Translations under genes and position numbers: made by a program
DNA from: Chitinophaga eiseniae
GTDB lineage: Bacteria > Bacteroidota > Bacteroidia > Chitinophagales > Chitinophagaceae
NCBI RefSeq assembly: GCF_012641265.1
Contig: NZ_JABAHZ010000009.1
Coordinates: 1-64,000, forward strand
Reading direction: 5' to 3'
Length of the DNA stretch: 64,000 nt
Shown here: piece by piece, positions 44,282-53,217 of the stretch
Layout: every line of letters starts with the position of its first letter
Numbering within the stretch: the stretch's first letter is position 1
Notes under the pieces: model-generated
The model's input: the letters and a program-made list of their open reading frames with translations, nothing else
What the model was told of the DNA's origin: nothing
Databases searched by the model: none

Positions 44282-44572
44282 ATGACCACCTATCAAGTTG
44301 CCTGCATTAACAAGCGCGATAGCCATTACGACGACCACGAGAGAATTTCCCATATCGGAGGAATAACCGATGATGGATTTCGCTGGAAACTGACGGAAGA
44401 CGACGCCATCAGGTCGATTGAACAGGGTAAATGTCAATTTTTTGTCCGTGTCAATGGCCAAAGCGTAGATGTTATCATTGCGTTGCACGATAATCGAAAG
44501 TATCTCAAAACAACATCAGATGGATACAGCCCCAATAACTTACTGCATCTTCCGGAGTGCCCGGGGAGCTAA
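44282..44572 (+). CDS. DUF3892 protein
   Basis: The protein has 96 residues. The sequence YQVACINKRDSH, HERISHIGG and a basic loop, then DAIRSIEQGKCQFFV match DUF3892, a small family of unknown function common in Bacteroidota. It stands between a membrane protein gene and a strong bidirectional terminator. Confidence 0.75.
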   Translation: MTTYQVACINKRDSHYDDHERISHIGGITDDGFRWKLTEDDAIRSIEQGKCQFFVRVNGQSVDVIIALHDNRKYLKTTSDGYSPNNLLHLPECPGS

Positions 44573-44631
44573 AATTTTCTATAGGTTAGGGTGAAGAAGC
44601 CGTTGATTCAAGATCGGTCACCCCATCTACA

Positions 44632-44669
44632 AAAAAGAGCCTTGCATCGATTGATCCAAGGCTCTTTTA
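44632..44669. terminator. Bidirectional rho-independent terminator
   Basis: AAAGAGCCTTG pairs perfectly with CAAGGCTCTTT across a 12-nt loop, with an A-run before and a T-run after. It lies between the DUF3892 gene and a convergent membrane protein gene and can serve both. Confidence 0.8.
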
Positions 44670-44673
44670 TTAT

Positions 44674-45459
44674 TTATGAACGATTCTTCAGTAGTCTCTC
44701 ATATATCTCTGCAAAAACGGCAAAGCTCCAAAGCGTTGTTTCACTGAAACTAAACACTTCTTTCCCGTTCTTGTCTTTGATGGAGTATCCTTTTACCATT
44801 GCTCTCTGAATGGGTTGCAGGTCTGCTAAAGGATAATTAGTATCGTTAACCGTAAGAAACTCTCTATTCAGGCTTATCTGTTTGGATTTACTATTTAAAA
44901 ATGTATTGGCAGATAATGCAGTAAAAGAATTTTTCAGGGCGGTAGCAGTAGTGATATAATTAAATTTAATAATTTTTCCCTGCTCAATTTCCTGCCACAG
45001 GTATTCACTTCTTTTAGCACAGTTGATGTCTATCAAAGCACCGATATCCCCGCTATGGTTAATGCTGATAAGCTCCCATTGATCGCTGCCATCGCTTTTA
45101 AAGGCGAGATTATTAGGAGCGGGAGATTTTCCGGTAGTGAACAGGAACAGGTCTGTCAGGTTCTTTACCGGCATGAGGTATTCCTGCGATTTATATTTAC
45201 GTTCTAGTCCATTTTCGTACAAAAAATACTGTGGCTTATCCATTTTCTTTTTTGCACTCGCGTAAAAAATGACCGCCATGGCCAGTCCAAAAACGAAAAT
45301 GAATTTTGAGGCGAAGCCCATTCCTGGCTCATTGGGCAGCAGAAAAGCCAGTGACAAGCCACCCAGGGCTATTAACACAAACAGTCCTATAAAAAATCCG
45401 TATACAATCCACATCGATGAGCTTTGCTTATACTCCTGAAGCAATTTTCCTTTTTCCAT
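44674..45459 (-). CDS. Membrane protein of unknown function
   Basis: The protein has 261 residues. Two transmembrane helices at about 17-40 and 50-67 are followed by a soluble domain with mixed strands (LMPVKNLTDLFLF, KSDGSDQWELISI). The layout recalls DUF6585-like PH-domain membrane proteins, but this is uncertain. It ends next to the bidirectional terminator. Confidence 0.6.
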   Translation of the reverse strand: MEKGKLLQEYKQSSSMWIVYGFFIGLFVLIALGGLSLAFLLPNEPGMGFASKFIFVFGLAMAVIFYASAKKKMDKPQYFLYENGLERKYKSQEYLMPVKNLTDLFLFTTGKSPAPNNLAFKSDGSDQWELISINHSGDIGALIDINCAKRSEYLWQEIEQGKIIKFNYITTATALKNSFTALSANTFLNSKSKQISLNREFLTVNDTNYPLADLQPIQRAMVKGYSIKDKNGKEVFSFSETTLWSFAVFAEIYERLLKNRS

Positions 45460-45790
45460 ATAGTTAAATAAAAATTACACGCTGAAATCACATGCAATTG
45501 AGAAGGGGGTTGCCTTCTACCGGGTTAATTAATTTGGGTTAAGCCGCAAATATATAAACTTTATAGTATCAGTGCAAAAATATATTCCCTTCTACTTTTA
45601 TCCCCAAAGTGTATTCATAACCGTTACCCAGCTATTTTGTTGGTAATTTGTCCTATTTTAGGCAACCGAATAAAAGGGTTTTCCCAACGAATATGAATCC
45701 ATTAATCACGAATATTCATTTAAAGGCCCTTGTATTAAAAAATACTTATATCATTGATGCAGATTACACCTACTTTAAAATAACATTGAA
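45460..45790. other. Intergenic region
   Basis: These 331 bases lie between divergent genes and hold their promoters. I see no gene, repeat or structured RNA in them. Confidence 0.4.
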
Positions 45791-46051
45791 ATGAACAAAA
45801 AATTTACTTTCAGTCAAAAGCCATTAGACTATGTGTATGCCCTTGTGTGGTTTGGGCTTTTTATAGCTTTCGCCTACTATATTTTTTCAGGCAAAATGTT
45901 TCAGCCCGACGCAAACGGGAAGATTCATATCGTAGCTATTTTGGTAGCATGGGTAGCGGAATATTTAACCCAGATAGGAACATCTATCCTGGTTTTACTG
46001 ATAGGGCTATATATTTCCGGTAAAATGATTATTAAAAAAGCCGTTAACTAA
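45791..46051 (+). CDS. Small membrane protein
   Basis: The protein has 86 residues with two transmembrane helices (VYALVWFGLFIAFAYYIF near 14-31 and SILVLLIGLYISGKMI near 62-78). No family is recognised. The next gene starts 7 bp later and also encodes a small membrane protein, so they probably act together. Confidence 0.6.
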   Translation: MNKKFTFSQKPLDYVYALVWFGLFIAFAYYIFSGKMFQPDANGKIHIVAILVAWVAEYLTQIGTSILVLLIGLYISGKMIIKKAVN

Positions 46052-46058
46052 CCAATAT

Positions 46059-46262
46059 ATGCAGGTCAATTTTATCATACTGCTGTTTACCGGTATATAC
46101 CTGGCGGGCACCCTACTCTACTACAGATATGCCGTAAAGAAAGGAATTGCCTTCAGGTATAAGCCTATCACCTTAATAGTCGTATTTCTCTTATTCCTGC
46201 TCGCCCTCTATGGTATTATCACCCAGAAGCCATATAATGAGATTCTGCCTTTTATACGCTAG
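46059..46262 (+). CDS. Small membrane protein
   Basis: The protein has 67 residues with two hydrophobic helices (IILLFTGIYLAGTLLYY and ITLIVVFLLFLLALYGII) and a basic loop between them. It is linked to the preceding small membrane protein gene. No family is recognised. Confidence 0.6.
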   Translation: MQVNFIILLFTGIYLAGTLLYYRYAVKKGIAFRYKPITLIVVFLLFLLALYGIITQKPYNEILPFIR

Positions 46263-46288
46263 TAGCCGGGAGTTGTTTCTCTCCACCG

Positions 46289-47239
46289 TTAAAATGTAAG
46301 CAATTTGCCTTGTTCCGGGATGATCAACTTAACATGCAACGGGTTGTAAGCCTTTAGCTGCGTGCGGATCAGTTGCTCGCGGTTGCCGCCAGGTTTGATA
46401 TGCGTGATCACCACCGGAAAATTGTTTAACGCTTCCTTACCGGAAAGTGAAGCCAGGTCTTCTAATGATGACATTAACCAGCGTGGAGTAAGATGCCCGA
46501 ATAATTGTTTATCCGGTTGTTCATTGGCGAAAGAGACTTCAATAAAAAGCGCCTTCAATTTTTTAGCTTTAAGCAGCGGCGCCACCTGTTGCCATAGCTG
46601 ATGCATTTTATCTGAATGTTCTACTGAATCGGCCCCTGTATCGCCCAGGTACAACACATAGGCCTCGTTATGACGCACCAGGAAAGCGGTGCTTTGATAA
46701 GGGTTGGCATGACTTAATGAAAAAGCGGTTACCTGCATACCGGTATTTTGCAAGGGCATTTCGATACCCGGCGTAAGTACCGCATAATGGTATTTGCCCA
46801 GTGCAGGCTTCTCGCCTTCATCGGCGAAGTTGGCCCAGCTTTTCCAGGAGAAATATTTATCCTTAAGCACATCCAGGCAATAGTCGAGGCCATAAATGTT
46901 TTTACTGCTATCATCCGGCGAATTGATGATCATGCCTGCCAGGTGATCCAGGTGCGCATGCGATATGAGATATCCTTTTATATTTTTCTTCAATACCTCT
47001 TCGGCAGTACCCCGCAAGAGTTTCGCCTGTATGGCTTTCTCAATGCCATAATGTAAGGTGCCTGCATCGAGGCACACATAGTCATTGCTGCCGGTTGGTG
47101 CAATCATGTAGGAAGACAGGTTACTTTCATCGATACCGCCCTTCACGCCAAGCGGAATGACTTTAAACGAAGTTTGCGAAAAGGCGGTTTTGCAAAACAG
47201 CACACATGCAAAGAGGAAAATAGTTAAAACAGGTTTCAT
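46289..47239 (-). CDS. Class II 3',5'-cyclic-nucleotide phosphodiesterase
   Basis: The protein has 316 residues. A signal peptide (residues 1-21) precedes a metallo-beta-lactamase-fold domain with the class II phosphodiesterase signature: GGIDESNLSSYMI, ISHAHLDHLAGM (metal ligands), LYLGDTGADS and FGHLTPRWL. Class II enzymes hydrolyse cAMP and cGMP; the signal peptide places this one in the periplasm or outside the cell. It is divergent from the glycosyltransferase gene. Confidence 0.88.
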   Translation of the reverse strand: MKPVLTIFLFACVLFCKTAFSQTSFKVIPLGVKGGIDESNLSSYMIAPTGSNDYVCLDAGTLHYGIEKAIQAKLLRGTAEEVLKKNIKGYLISHAHLDHLAGMIINSPDDSSKNIYGLDYCLDVLKDKYFSWKSWANFADEGEKPALGKYHYAVLTPGIEMPLQNTGMQVTAFSLSHANPYQSTAFLVRHNEAYVLYLGDTGADSVEHSDKMHQLWQQVAPLLKAKKLKALFIEVSFANEQPDKQLFGHLTPRWLMSSLEDLASLSGKEALNNFPVVITHIKPGGNREQLIRTQLKAYNPLHVKLIIPEQGKLLTF

Positions 47240-47294
47240 TGGTTAAAGATCAAAATTTCTGCTGAATGCTACCGATTTTTTTTATCTTTTTGCT

Positions 47295-48875
47295 ATGAAA
47301 CCCATTCATCTTCTCTATCTCCTGGCGCTGGTCAAGTTAATTTTACCCTTCTTCCTCCAGGATCCTGCCTGGGCCCCTCATCGCGACGAATTCCTTTACC
47401 TCGCGGAAGCGCGGCATATGGCCTGGGGTTATATGGAGGTGCCACCGCTGCTCTCTGTCTTCGCCTGGTTAACAAACCTCCTGGGCGGCGCAACGTGGGC
47501 CATCAAAATATGGCCTTCACTGGGTGGCGCTCTCACATACGTCCTGGTTGGCCGGTTGGTGCTCCACCTGGGCGGCCGCTGGTTTGCCCTGGTCCTGGCC
47601 TGGATGCCCTTTGTGGCAGGCGCCTGGCTCCGAATACATTTTCTTTTCCAACCAAACTTCCTGGATATATTCTTTTGGACAGCGATGGCCTATGGACTCA
47701 CCAGGTTTCAGCAGTCGGGAAAGCCCGTGCATCTTTACATTGCAGGTCTTAGCTTCGGCTTGGGCATGCTTAGTAAGTACACGATGGTATTTTATGCCTC
47801 GGGCCTGATGGCGGGTCTACTCCTCACCTGGGACCGAAAGCTCCTCACTAACCGCCATTTCTATTATGCCATTGGCCTGGGCCTCCTGCTTTTCCTGCCC
47901 AACCTGCTCTGGCAGGTTCGCAACGGCTTCCCGGTTGCCTATCACATGAAGGCGCTTCATGATGGCCTGCTTCAGTACGTGAGTAACTCGGATTTCCTTA
48001 AAGATCAGCTCCTATACAATGTGGCCACCCTCTTTACCTGGGTGACAGGCCTCATTTGGGCGGCGCGTACGAAACAATACCGTTTCATCGCCTGGGCATT
48101 CTTCGTCACACTCGCACTCCTGATGATAGGTCATGGAAAAAGCTATTACTCGCAGGGAGCTTACCCCATCCTGTTCGCATTCGGCGCTCCTGTGCTGGAA
48201 GCCTGGGCGAATAAGTGGTGGAAGATAGGTATGCTCGCCTTCAGTCTTTTCATAGGCATCCGCCTGGCCCCGCTCCTCCTGCCTTTTAAGGCGCCTGGTC
48301 CCCTGGCAGCATACTACGTTCATCACCCGTTGGCCGGTAAAGTGGGATTCCTCCGTTGGGAGGACCTCCAGGACCATGCCCTGCCCCAGGATTTCGCAGA
48401 TATGCTGTCCTGGGAGGAGATGACCCAAAAGGTGGCCAGCGCCTATGCTTCCCTCAACAACACAGAGAAGGCCCACACACTATTGTTCTGCGATAACTAT
48501 GGTGAAGCGGGAGCCGTGAACTATTATGGCCCGAAATACCATCTGCCGCCGGCATACAGCGACAATGCCAGTTTTCTTTACTGGATGCCCCGCGATTTCG
48601 ATCAGTTCGAAGTATTGCTGCTCGTCACAGACGATAAGCAGGAAATGCAGCATGCCTTTATCAAAGAATTCAAGGAAGTTCAGCTGGTAGACAGTATCAC
48701 GAATCCATATGCCCGTGAGCATGGCTCACTGATCATATTAATGAAGGGCCCCAGCGAAGCTTTCCGGAAAGCATTCAGGGATAAAATCGACAAAAGTAAA
48801 CTGAAGACCACCGCAGAGGGGGCTGCACAAACACTGAAACCAAACCCACTGGAAGACGGCGGCGCGCTACATTAA
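47295..48875 (+). CDS. GT39/ArnT-like membrane glycosyltransferase
   Basis: The protein has 526 residues. About ten transmembrane helices, an N-terminal motif DEFLYLAEARHMAWGYMEVPP with the Asp-Glu pair typical of the GT-C fold, and a soluble periplasmic C-terminal part mark it as a member of the PMT/ArnT family (PF13231-like). Such enzymes move sugars from polyprenyl-phosphate carriers onto lipids or proteins. The acceptor is unknown. It is convergent with the dehalogenase gene, whose stop adjoins its own. Confidence 0.85.
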   Translation: MKPIHLLYLLALVKLILPFFLQDPAWAPHRDEFLYLAEARHMAWGYMEVPPLLSVFAWLTNLLGGATWAIKIWPSLGGALTYVLVGRLVLHLGGRWFALVLAWMPFVAGAWLRIHFLFQPNFLDIFFWTAMAYGLTRFQQSGKPVHLYIAGLSFGLGMLSKYTMVFYASGLMAGLLLTWDRKLLTNRHFYYAIGLGLLLFLPNLLWQVRNGFPVAYHMKALHDGLLQYVSNSDFLKDQLLYNVATLFTWVTGLIWAARTKQYRFIAWAFFVTLALLMIGHGKSYYSQGAYPILFAFGAPVLEAWANKWWKIGMLAFSLFIGIRLAPLLLPFKAPGPLAAYYVHHPLAGKVGFLRWEDLQDHALPQDFADMLSWEEMTQKVASAYASLNNTEKAHTLLFCDNYGEAGAVNYYGPKYHLPPAYSDNASFLYWMPRDFDQFEVLLLVTDDKQEMQHAFIKEFKEVQLVDSITNPYAREHGSLIILMKGPSEAFRKAFRDKIDKSKLKTTAEGAAQTLKPNPLEDGGALH

Positions 48876-49784
48876 CTAGCGCAACTTTTTTACAAACCCG
48901 GCAATGGCTTCCCCTATTTCCATAGGGCTGTCTTCCTGTAAAAAATGTTTTCCTTTTACAGTTATCTCTGACTGATTGGGCCAGGTACGGCAAAACTCCC
49001 GAAGGCTGTCGTTTTCCACGGCACCGGGGTTACCGTGAATCCAGAGCTTGGGAACCGGACTTTCTTTTAGCCAGTTTCCATAATCAGTCACCACTTCAGC
49101 TACTTCTTTGGGCGATCCGTCCAGAGCAATCTGACGTGGAAATGATAAGGTAGGGCGACGATCTTCTCCTTCGTTAAGATAGGGTCGCCGGTATTCCGCC
49201 ATCTCTGCCCCGCTGAGTTCCCGGCAAATTCCTCCGGGCAGTACTTTTTCAATAAACACATTGTTTTTCAACACCAACTCCTCGCCAGCGGGGGATCGCA
49301 ATGCACGGAACAGCTCACGCACCTTTGGTTCAAATTCATTCCACTTAAAAGGAATCGCCAACGCTTCCATATGAACGATACCCTGCACGCGGGAACGGTG
49401 TTGATTAGCCCAGTCAAAGCCCAATACAGAGCCCCAGTCGTGCAATACCAGCGTCACATTTCTTTCCAGTTTCAACTCTTCCCAAAGGGCAAAAAGAAAA
49501 CTGCGTTGCACGGAATAAGTATATTGTTCCGGTCCGGAACCGGGAAGCTTTTCTGAGTCGCCCATGCCAATCAGATCGCAGGCAATAAGGCGTCCAAGAC
49601 CCCGGCAATAGGGCATTATATTCCGCCAGAGATAAGATGAAGTAGGATTGCCATGTTGAAATACGATAGGGTCGCCTTCGCCTTCATCAATATAAGCCAT
49701 ACGGCGCCCTTTTATCTCAATAAATTTCTTTTCTGCAAAAGGCTTTTCGCTGAAAATGGTCTGTACGTTTGCTTTGTTTTCCAT
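48876..49784 (-). CDS. Haloalkane dehalogenase
   Basis: The protein has 302 residues. It belongs to the alpha/beta-hydrolase haloalkane dehalogenases, subfamily II (LinB/DhaA-like). The catalytic pentad is visible: Asn46 in HGNPTSS, nucleophile Asp116 with Trp117 in HDWGS, Glu140 in VHMEAL, and His280 in GKHFLQ. The enzyme converts halogenated alkanes to alcohols and halide. It is located in the cytoplasm and divergent from the Crp-like regulator. The natural substrate is unknown. Confidence 0.92.
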   Translation of the reverse strand: MENKANVQTIFSEKPFAEKKFIEIKGRRMAYIDEGEGDPIVFQHGNPTSSYLWRNIMPYCRGLGRLIACDLIGMGDSEKLPGSGPEQYTYSVQRSFLFALWEELKLERNVTLVLHDWGSVLGFDWANQHRSRVQGIVHMEALAIPFKWNEFEPKVRELFRALRSPAGEELVLKNNVFIEKVLPGGICRELSGAEMAEYRRPYLNEGEDRRPTLSFPRQIALDGSPKEVAEVVTDYGNWLKESPVPKLWIHGNPGAVENDSLREFCRTWPNQSEITVKGKHFLQEDSPMEIGEAIAGFVKKLR

Positions 49785-49845
49785 GTTTGTAATGATTTTA
49801 TACTACAAAGCAACGACGCTGAAACAGGTCAAAAAATAAGGTACC

Positions 49846-50433
49846 TTAAGATTTTTTACGAAACATATTTGCTTTCATCTGGCTAAAGAATTCTGGTGTA
49901 ACACCGATATAGGAGGCAATATATTTTTGTGAAATCCGGCTTTCAAGGTCAGGGTAAGCCTTTGTGAATAGTTCATATCTCCCTTCTGCAGGTTGTGAAA
50001 GGTTCGCATTTATCCTGTTTTGATGAAAGACAAAAGCATTTTGAAATAATATCCTGAAAAACCGTTCGAATGTGGGCGCCCGCTGGAACAAAATATCCAG
50101 GTTGTCTTTACTGATTTGCAGCAGCGTAGTGGGCTCCAGCGCTTCCAGGTTATTGACGCTCTTTTGTCCGGACAAAAAACTATACAAATCACCGCTGCAC
50201 CACCAATCTTCCGGCGCAAACATCAACACATGTTCCCTGCCGCCCGCGTCGATCGTATAAGTACGCAGGCAACCGTTGATGACAAAACATTGCTGCCTGG
50301 CCACATCTCCTTCTCTCAACAAAAATTCTTTTCTTTTAACGGTTTTAGTAACCGCCAGGGATAGAAAAACGGCGGTTTCCTCGGGAGTTGGCTCGATGTG
50401 ACGTCGTAGGTTTTTGATGATGGTTTCGTTCAT
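49846..50433 (-). CDS. Crp/Fnr-family cyclic-nucleotide-binding regulator
   Basis: The protein has 195 residues from the ATG at 50433; an upstream in-frame start at 50484 would add 17 residues. An N-terminal cNMP-binding beta-barrel (EFLLREGDVARQQCFVINGCL, EDWWCSGDLYSFL) is followed by a C-terminal helix-turn-helix (ISQKYIASYIGVTPEFFSQM). It probably regulates nearby genes. The gene is upstream of the dehalogenase on the same strand, 61 bp away, so the two could be one unit. Confidence 0.88.
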   Translation of the reverse strand: MNETIIKNLRRHIEPTPEETAVFLSLAVTKTVKRKEFLLREGDVARQQCFVINGCLRTYTIDAGGREHVLMFAPEDWWCSGDLYSFLSGQKSVNNLEALEPTTLLQISKDNLDILFQRAPTFERFFRILFQNAFVFHQNRINANLSQPAEGRYELFTKAYPDLESRISQKYIASYIGVTPEFFSQMKANMFRKKS

Positions 50434-50795
50434 TGGATAGTGATGTAATTTCTTAATTGCAGAACAGCCTGATTCCCCTTCCAATAGTTACGCTAATTGC
50501 ACTCTTCATAAAAGGTATTATTATACCAGTTGTTTACTGTCAAAATACGACAAATATTGCAGCCTTACTTAATATTCAAATAATAAATAGTAGCTATATT
50601 TTTTAGATAAATACCAAAGCGAATACACATATGCAAAGTAATTACAGAAATGAATCCTTCTGTAGATATAAGGATAGCCAATCAACGAACAAATCGCATT
50701 CTCCAATAAATTCATGAATAAAATTGGCTAAAAATAGCGGTGTTTTTATAGGTACCTTTTTCCACTTTAGAGACTATCTAAATAATAAAAAAGTG
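50434..50795. other. Intergenic region
   Basis: No gene is supported in these 362 AT-rich bases. They contain the divergent promoters of the Crp-like gene and the DUF6934 gene. I see no repeat or stable hairpin. Confidence 0.4.
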
Positions 50796-51203
50796 ATGAA
50801 ACACGAAGTATATAAAAACATCAGCGTTTCAAGCAACCATAGTTTCTTCGAGTTCTTTAGTATTGGCCCTAATGGTGTAATCCTAAAGAGAATAACATTC
50901 GCGCCAACAGAAAATGGAAACATAGTAAGCCTTGCATTTGGTGATATTGATATAAATGGAAAAATGGATGATTGCATTATTAGCAATAATGGAGACAGAG
51001 ATAAAATTCTCGCAACGGTATGCCAGGCTATACTACTATATTTAGAAAAGTATCCAAACAGGATTGTATATTTTCGAGGTAGTACAATAGAAAGAACCAG
51101 GCTCTATCGAATACTAATCAACAATAATATTAAAGAATTTGAATTACAATATGATATCTGGATAGAGCATCAAAAAGAAAAATGTGTAACTTTACAATTA
51201 TGA
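50796..51203 (+). CDS. DUF6934 protein
   Basis: The protein has 135 residues from the ATG at 50796. The sequence SSNHSFFEFFSIGPNG, then LAFGDID, DRDKILATVCQAILLYLE and FRGSTIERTRLYRILI match DUF6934, a small Bacteroidota family often found with a partner of about 60 residues and suspected to be a toxin-antitoxin-like pair. The downstream gene overlaps its stop by 4 bp (ATGA). Confidence 0.75.
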   Translation: MKHEVYKNISVSSNHSFFEFFSIGPNGVILKRITFAPTENGNIVSLAFGDIDINGKMDDCIISNNGDRDKILATVCQAILLYLEKYPNRIVYFRGSTIERTRLYRILINNNIKEFELQYDIWIEHQKEKCVTLQL

Positions 51204-51364
51204 AAAAGAAAATAATCAAGGTAAAAAGCGAATTATCTCAACAGGAAATCACTTTAACTGTTGATAAAAAACTGGACAGTTTAAATCCTAAAGATTTTGC
51301 TCCTAAAAAGCTGGAAGCCGCCAACAAGGCGTTACCTAAAATGGCAAACCTTATTAGTAAATAA
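51200..51364 (+). CDS. Small partner of the DUF6934 protein
   Basis: The protein has 54 residues from the ATG at 51200, overlapping the DUF6934 stop in an ATGA. It is Lys-rich with a short C-terminal helical part (PKKLEAANKALPKMANLI). The coupling and size fit the small second gene that usually accompanies DUF6934. A strong terminator follows. Confidence 0.6.
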   Translation: MKKKIIKVKSELSQQEITLTVDKKLDSLNPKDFAPKKLEAANKALPKMANLISK

Positions 51365-51380
51365 AACTTTTTATACCTGG

Positions 51381-51416
51381 AAGTCACCTGCTTTGGGGCA
51401 GGTGACTTTTTATTTT
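51381..51416 (+). terminator. Rho-independent terminator after the DUF6934 pair
   Basis: AGTCACCTG pairs perfectly with CAGGTGACT across an 8-nt loop and is followed by a long T-rich run. Confidence 0.85.
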
Positions 51417-51482
51417 TATCAATCTGAAAAAAACTCTTTCATTTTAATAATTGTCTCTGTCCCTTTTTGCAGTAAACGCTCA

Positions 51483-51780
51483 TTACTCTGTCCTCAAATT
51501 CTTTGTCGGATTGGCAATAGCAGCTTTAATAGTAGAAGCCCTCTACTGTAAACCAGGCTATCAGGATAGACAACAAAAAGGTGATGATGAAAAAGTCGGC
51601 CCGCAGATTAACCCTGAAACTATATTGTTGTAGCCATCCATTCATAAAATACCAGGCTACCGGCGCAGCGATGACGAAGGCGAGCCGAACCAACATGAAG
51701 GAAACCAGTCCATATAAGCCCAGGCAGGAAATAAATACAGCGATGCCTGCGAAAATGCTGAATAAATGGGTTAGCTGCAG
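51483..51780 (-). pseudogene. ABC transporter FtsX-type permease, C-terminal remnant
   Basis: The minus strand reads FISCLGLYGLVSFM, then RLAFVIAAPVAWYFMNGWLQ and FLLSILIAWFTVEGF, then after a frameshift KAAIANPTKNLRTE. This is the C-terminus of a MacB/FtsX-type permease common in Chitinophagaceae. A segment between SFM and RLAF is missing, a frameshift separates the end, and the N-terminus is absent. The gene is dead. Confidence 0.75.
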
Positions 51781-51799
51781 AGGTCATCTTACAACAAAG

Positions 51800-51833
51800 G
51801 AGTCCTGCACAGTCACATAATTGTGCAGGACTC
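51800..51833. terminator. Bidirectional hairpin terminator
   Basis: GAGTCCTGCACA pairs perfectly with TGTGCAGGACTC (12 bp) across a 10-nt loop. It lies at the 3' end of the minus-strand nucleotide phosphodiesterase gene, which ends 33 bp away. Confidence 0.7.
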
Positions 51834-51866
51834 TCATCAACGTCATTCGTCTCTATCTCAATACTT

Positions 51867-53204
51867 TTATTTCGCCAACATACCAGGGTATATTATCCCA
51901 TCAACAGCCGGCATGCTAATGCCCAGCAATTTCGCCACCAGGGGCGCTATATCTGTCAGGTCCATTACAGGTACTTTCACCTCTTTTGCCAGGCCTGCGC
52001 CATAGGCAACGAAGCCGGTCTGTATCTCCCGGAAGTCAGGGAAATAGCCATGTGCACCACCCTTTGCCTTTTTCACCGCAGCGCCATCGCTGCTGCCTGA
52101 AAAAGAAACACCCTGCACGGCGGTAAGCGCCAATACAGCATCCAGGTCGGCGCCAGTTTGCGCCAGTTCGGGCTGCTCAATTACACGAAATTGCTTCCTG
52201 ATACCTACAGGCAAATCTTTCAGTATGCCTTTTACCTGCTGCAACGTTTTCACATCATTCTTATCTTTCAGTTTCAGAAAGGTAGACCCTCCTCCACTAT
52301 GGAACATTGCCTTCCAGGCAGAAGGATTGCTCTTGTTGCCGCATAAACCTTTCTCCGCCAGCCATACATTAGGCGCCAGGGAAGTATGCGTATCTACAAA
52401 GCCATGATCACCGGTAACAATCACCGCGGTGCTGTCGGCAATGCCTGCAATCTGAATCGCCTCCAGGATGGTACCAATGCCGTGATCGGCGGCAGCTACA
52501 GCGGCGGGCACCTCTTCCCCATCCCGGCCTTCACGATGCTGCACCTCGTCGGTGCAAGGCAGGTGAATAGTGAGAAGATTGGGCTTATACTTACGGATAA
52601 GATACGCCGCCATCCTGCTCAATGTTTCATTCATGCCCAGGTAACGGAGGTTCATATCAGTAGATTGCAACTCCCCGGTAGCATAGCGCTGTACTTCTTC
52701 GAAAAGACCGGCTGGCGTGGCCTGCTCGCTGGTAGGCTTCCGGCGGTCGCCGGGATTATCCAGGGAAAACGTTTCGGGAATATTGTATTTAACAGGCGCA
52801 CCTACCGACACCGGCCAGGAAACAGACGCTGTTACTTTGCCCGCTTTCCCTGCAGCGTCCCATAAAGTTTCGGCAGTGATGTTTTTGGTTTCAGAATACC
52901 ATCTGCCGCTGGCGCCTTCCGGCTCGAAAGGTGTATTGTACCAGATGCCGTGTTTGGCAGGCTTTACGCCGGTAATAATGGTGGTATGGGAAGGATAGGT
53001 AATAGTAGGAAAGATACCGTTCACCCCTGTGGCATGTACTCCCTTCTTCATCATTGCCTGTAAATTAGGAGCAGGCCAAGATTTATCGAGATAGAAGTCT
53101 GGCCGGAAACCATCGATACTTACTACAATCACATACTTCGCCTGTTGAGCCATGGCACAGTACCCCGATAACAGGATAGCGCCTGCCAATATTATTCTCT
53201 TCAT
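51867..53204 (-). CDS. Alkaline phosphatase superfamily nucleotide pyrophosphatase/phosphodiesterase
   Basis: The protein has 445 residues from the ATG at 53204; the longer frame from 53249 overlaps the SusD gene. A signal peptide precedes a domain of the NPP family: metal ligand Asp31 in VSIDGFRPDF, nucleophile Thr69 in FPTITYPSHT, and GDHGFVDTHT near residue 275. NPP enzymes hydrolyse phosphodiester bonds of nucleotides, sugars or lipids outside the cytoplasm. It is 13 bp downstream of the SusD gene, so it probably processes the substrate imported by this SusC/D pair. Confidence 0.9.
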   Translation of the reverse strand: MKRIILAGAILLSGYCAMAQQAKYVIVVSIDGFRPDFYLDKSWPAPNLQAMMKKGVHATGVNGIFPTITYPSHTTIITGVKPAKHGIWYNTPFEPEGASGRWYSETKNITAETLWDAAGKAGKVTASVSWPVSVGAPVKYNIPETFSLDNPGDRRKPTSEQATPAGLFEEVQRYATGELQSTDMNLRYLGMNETLSRMAAYLIRKYKPNLLTIHLPCTDEVQHREGRDGEEVPAAVAAADHGIGTILEAIQIAGIADSTAVIVTGDHGFVDTHTSLAPNVWLAEKGLCGNKSNPSAWKAMFHSGGGSTFLKLKDKNDVKTLQQVKGILKDLPVGIRKQFRVIEQPELAQTGADLDAVLALTAVQGVSFSGSSDGAAVKKAKGGAHGYFPDFREIQTGFVAYGAGLAKEVKVPVMDLTDIAPLVAKLLGISMPAVDGIIYPGMLAK

Positions 53205-53217
53205 GATATTTTTTGAA

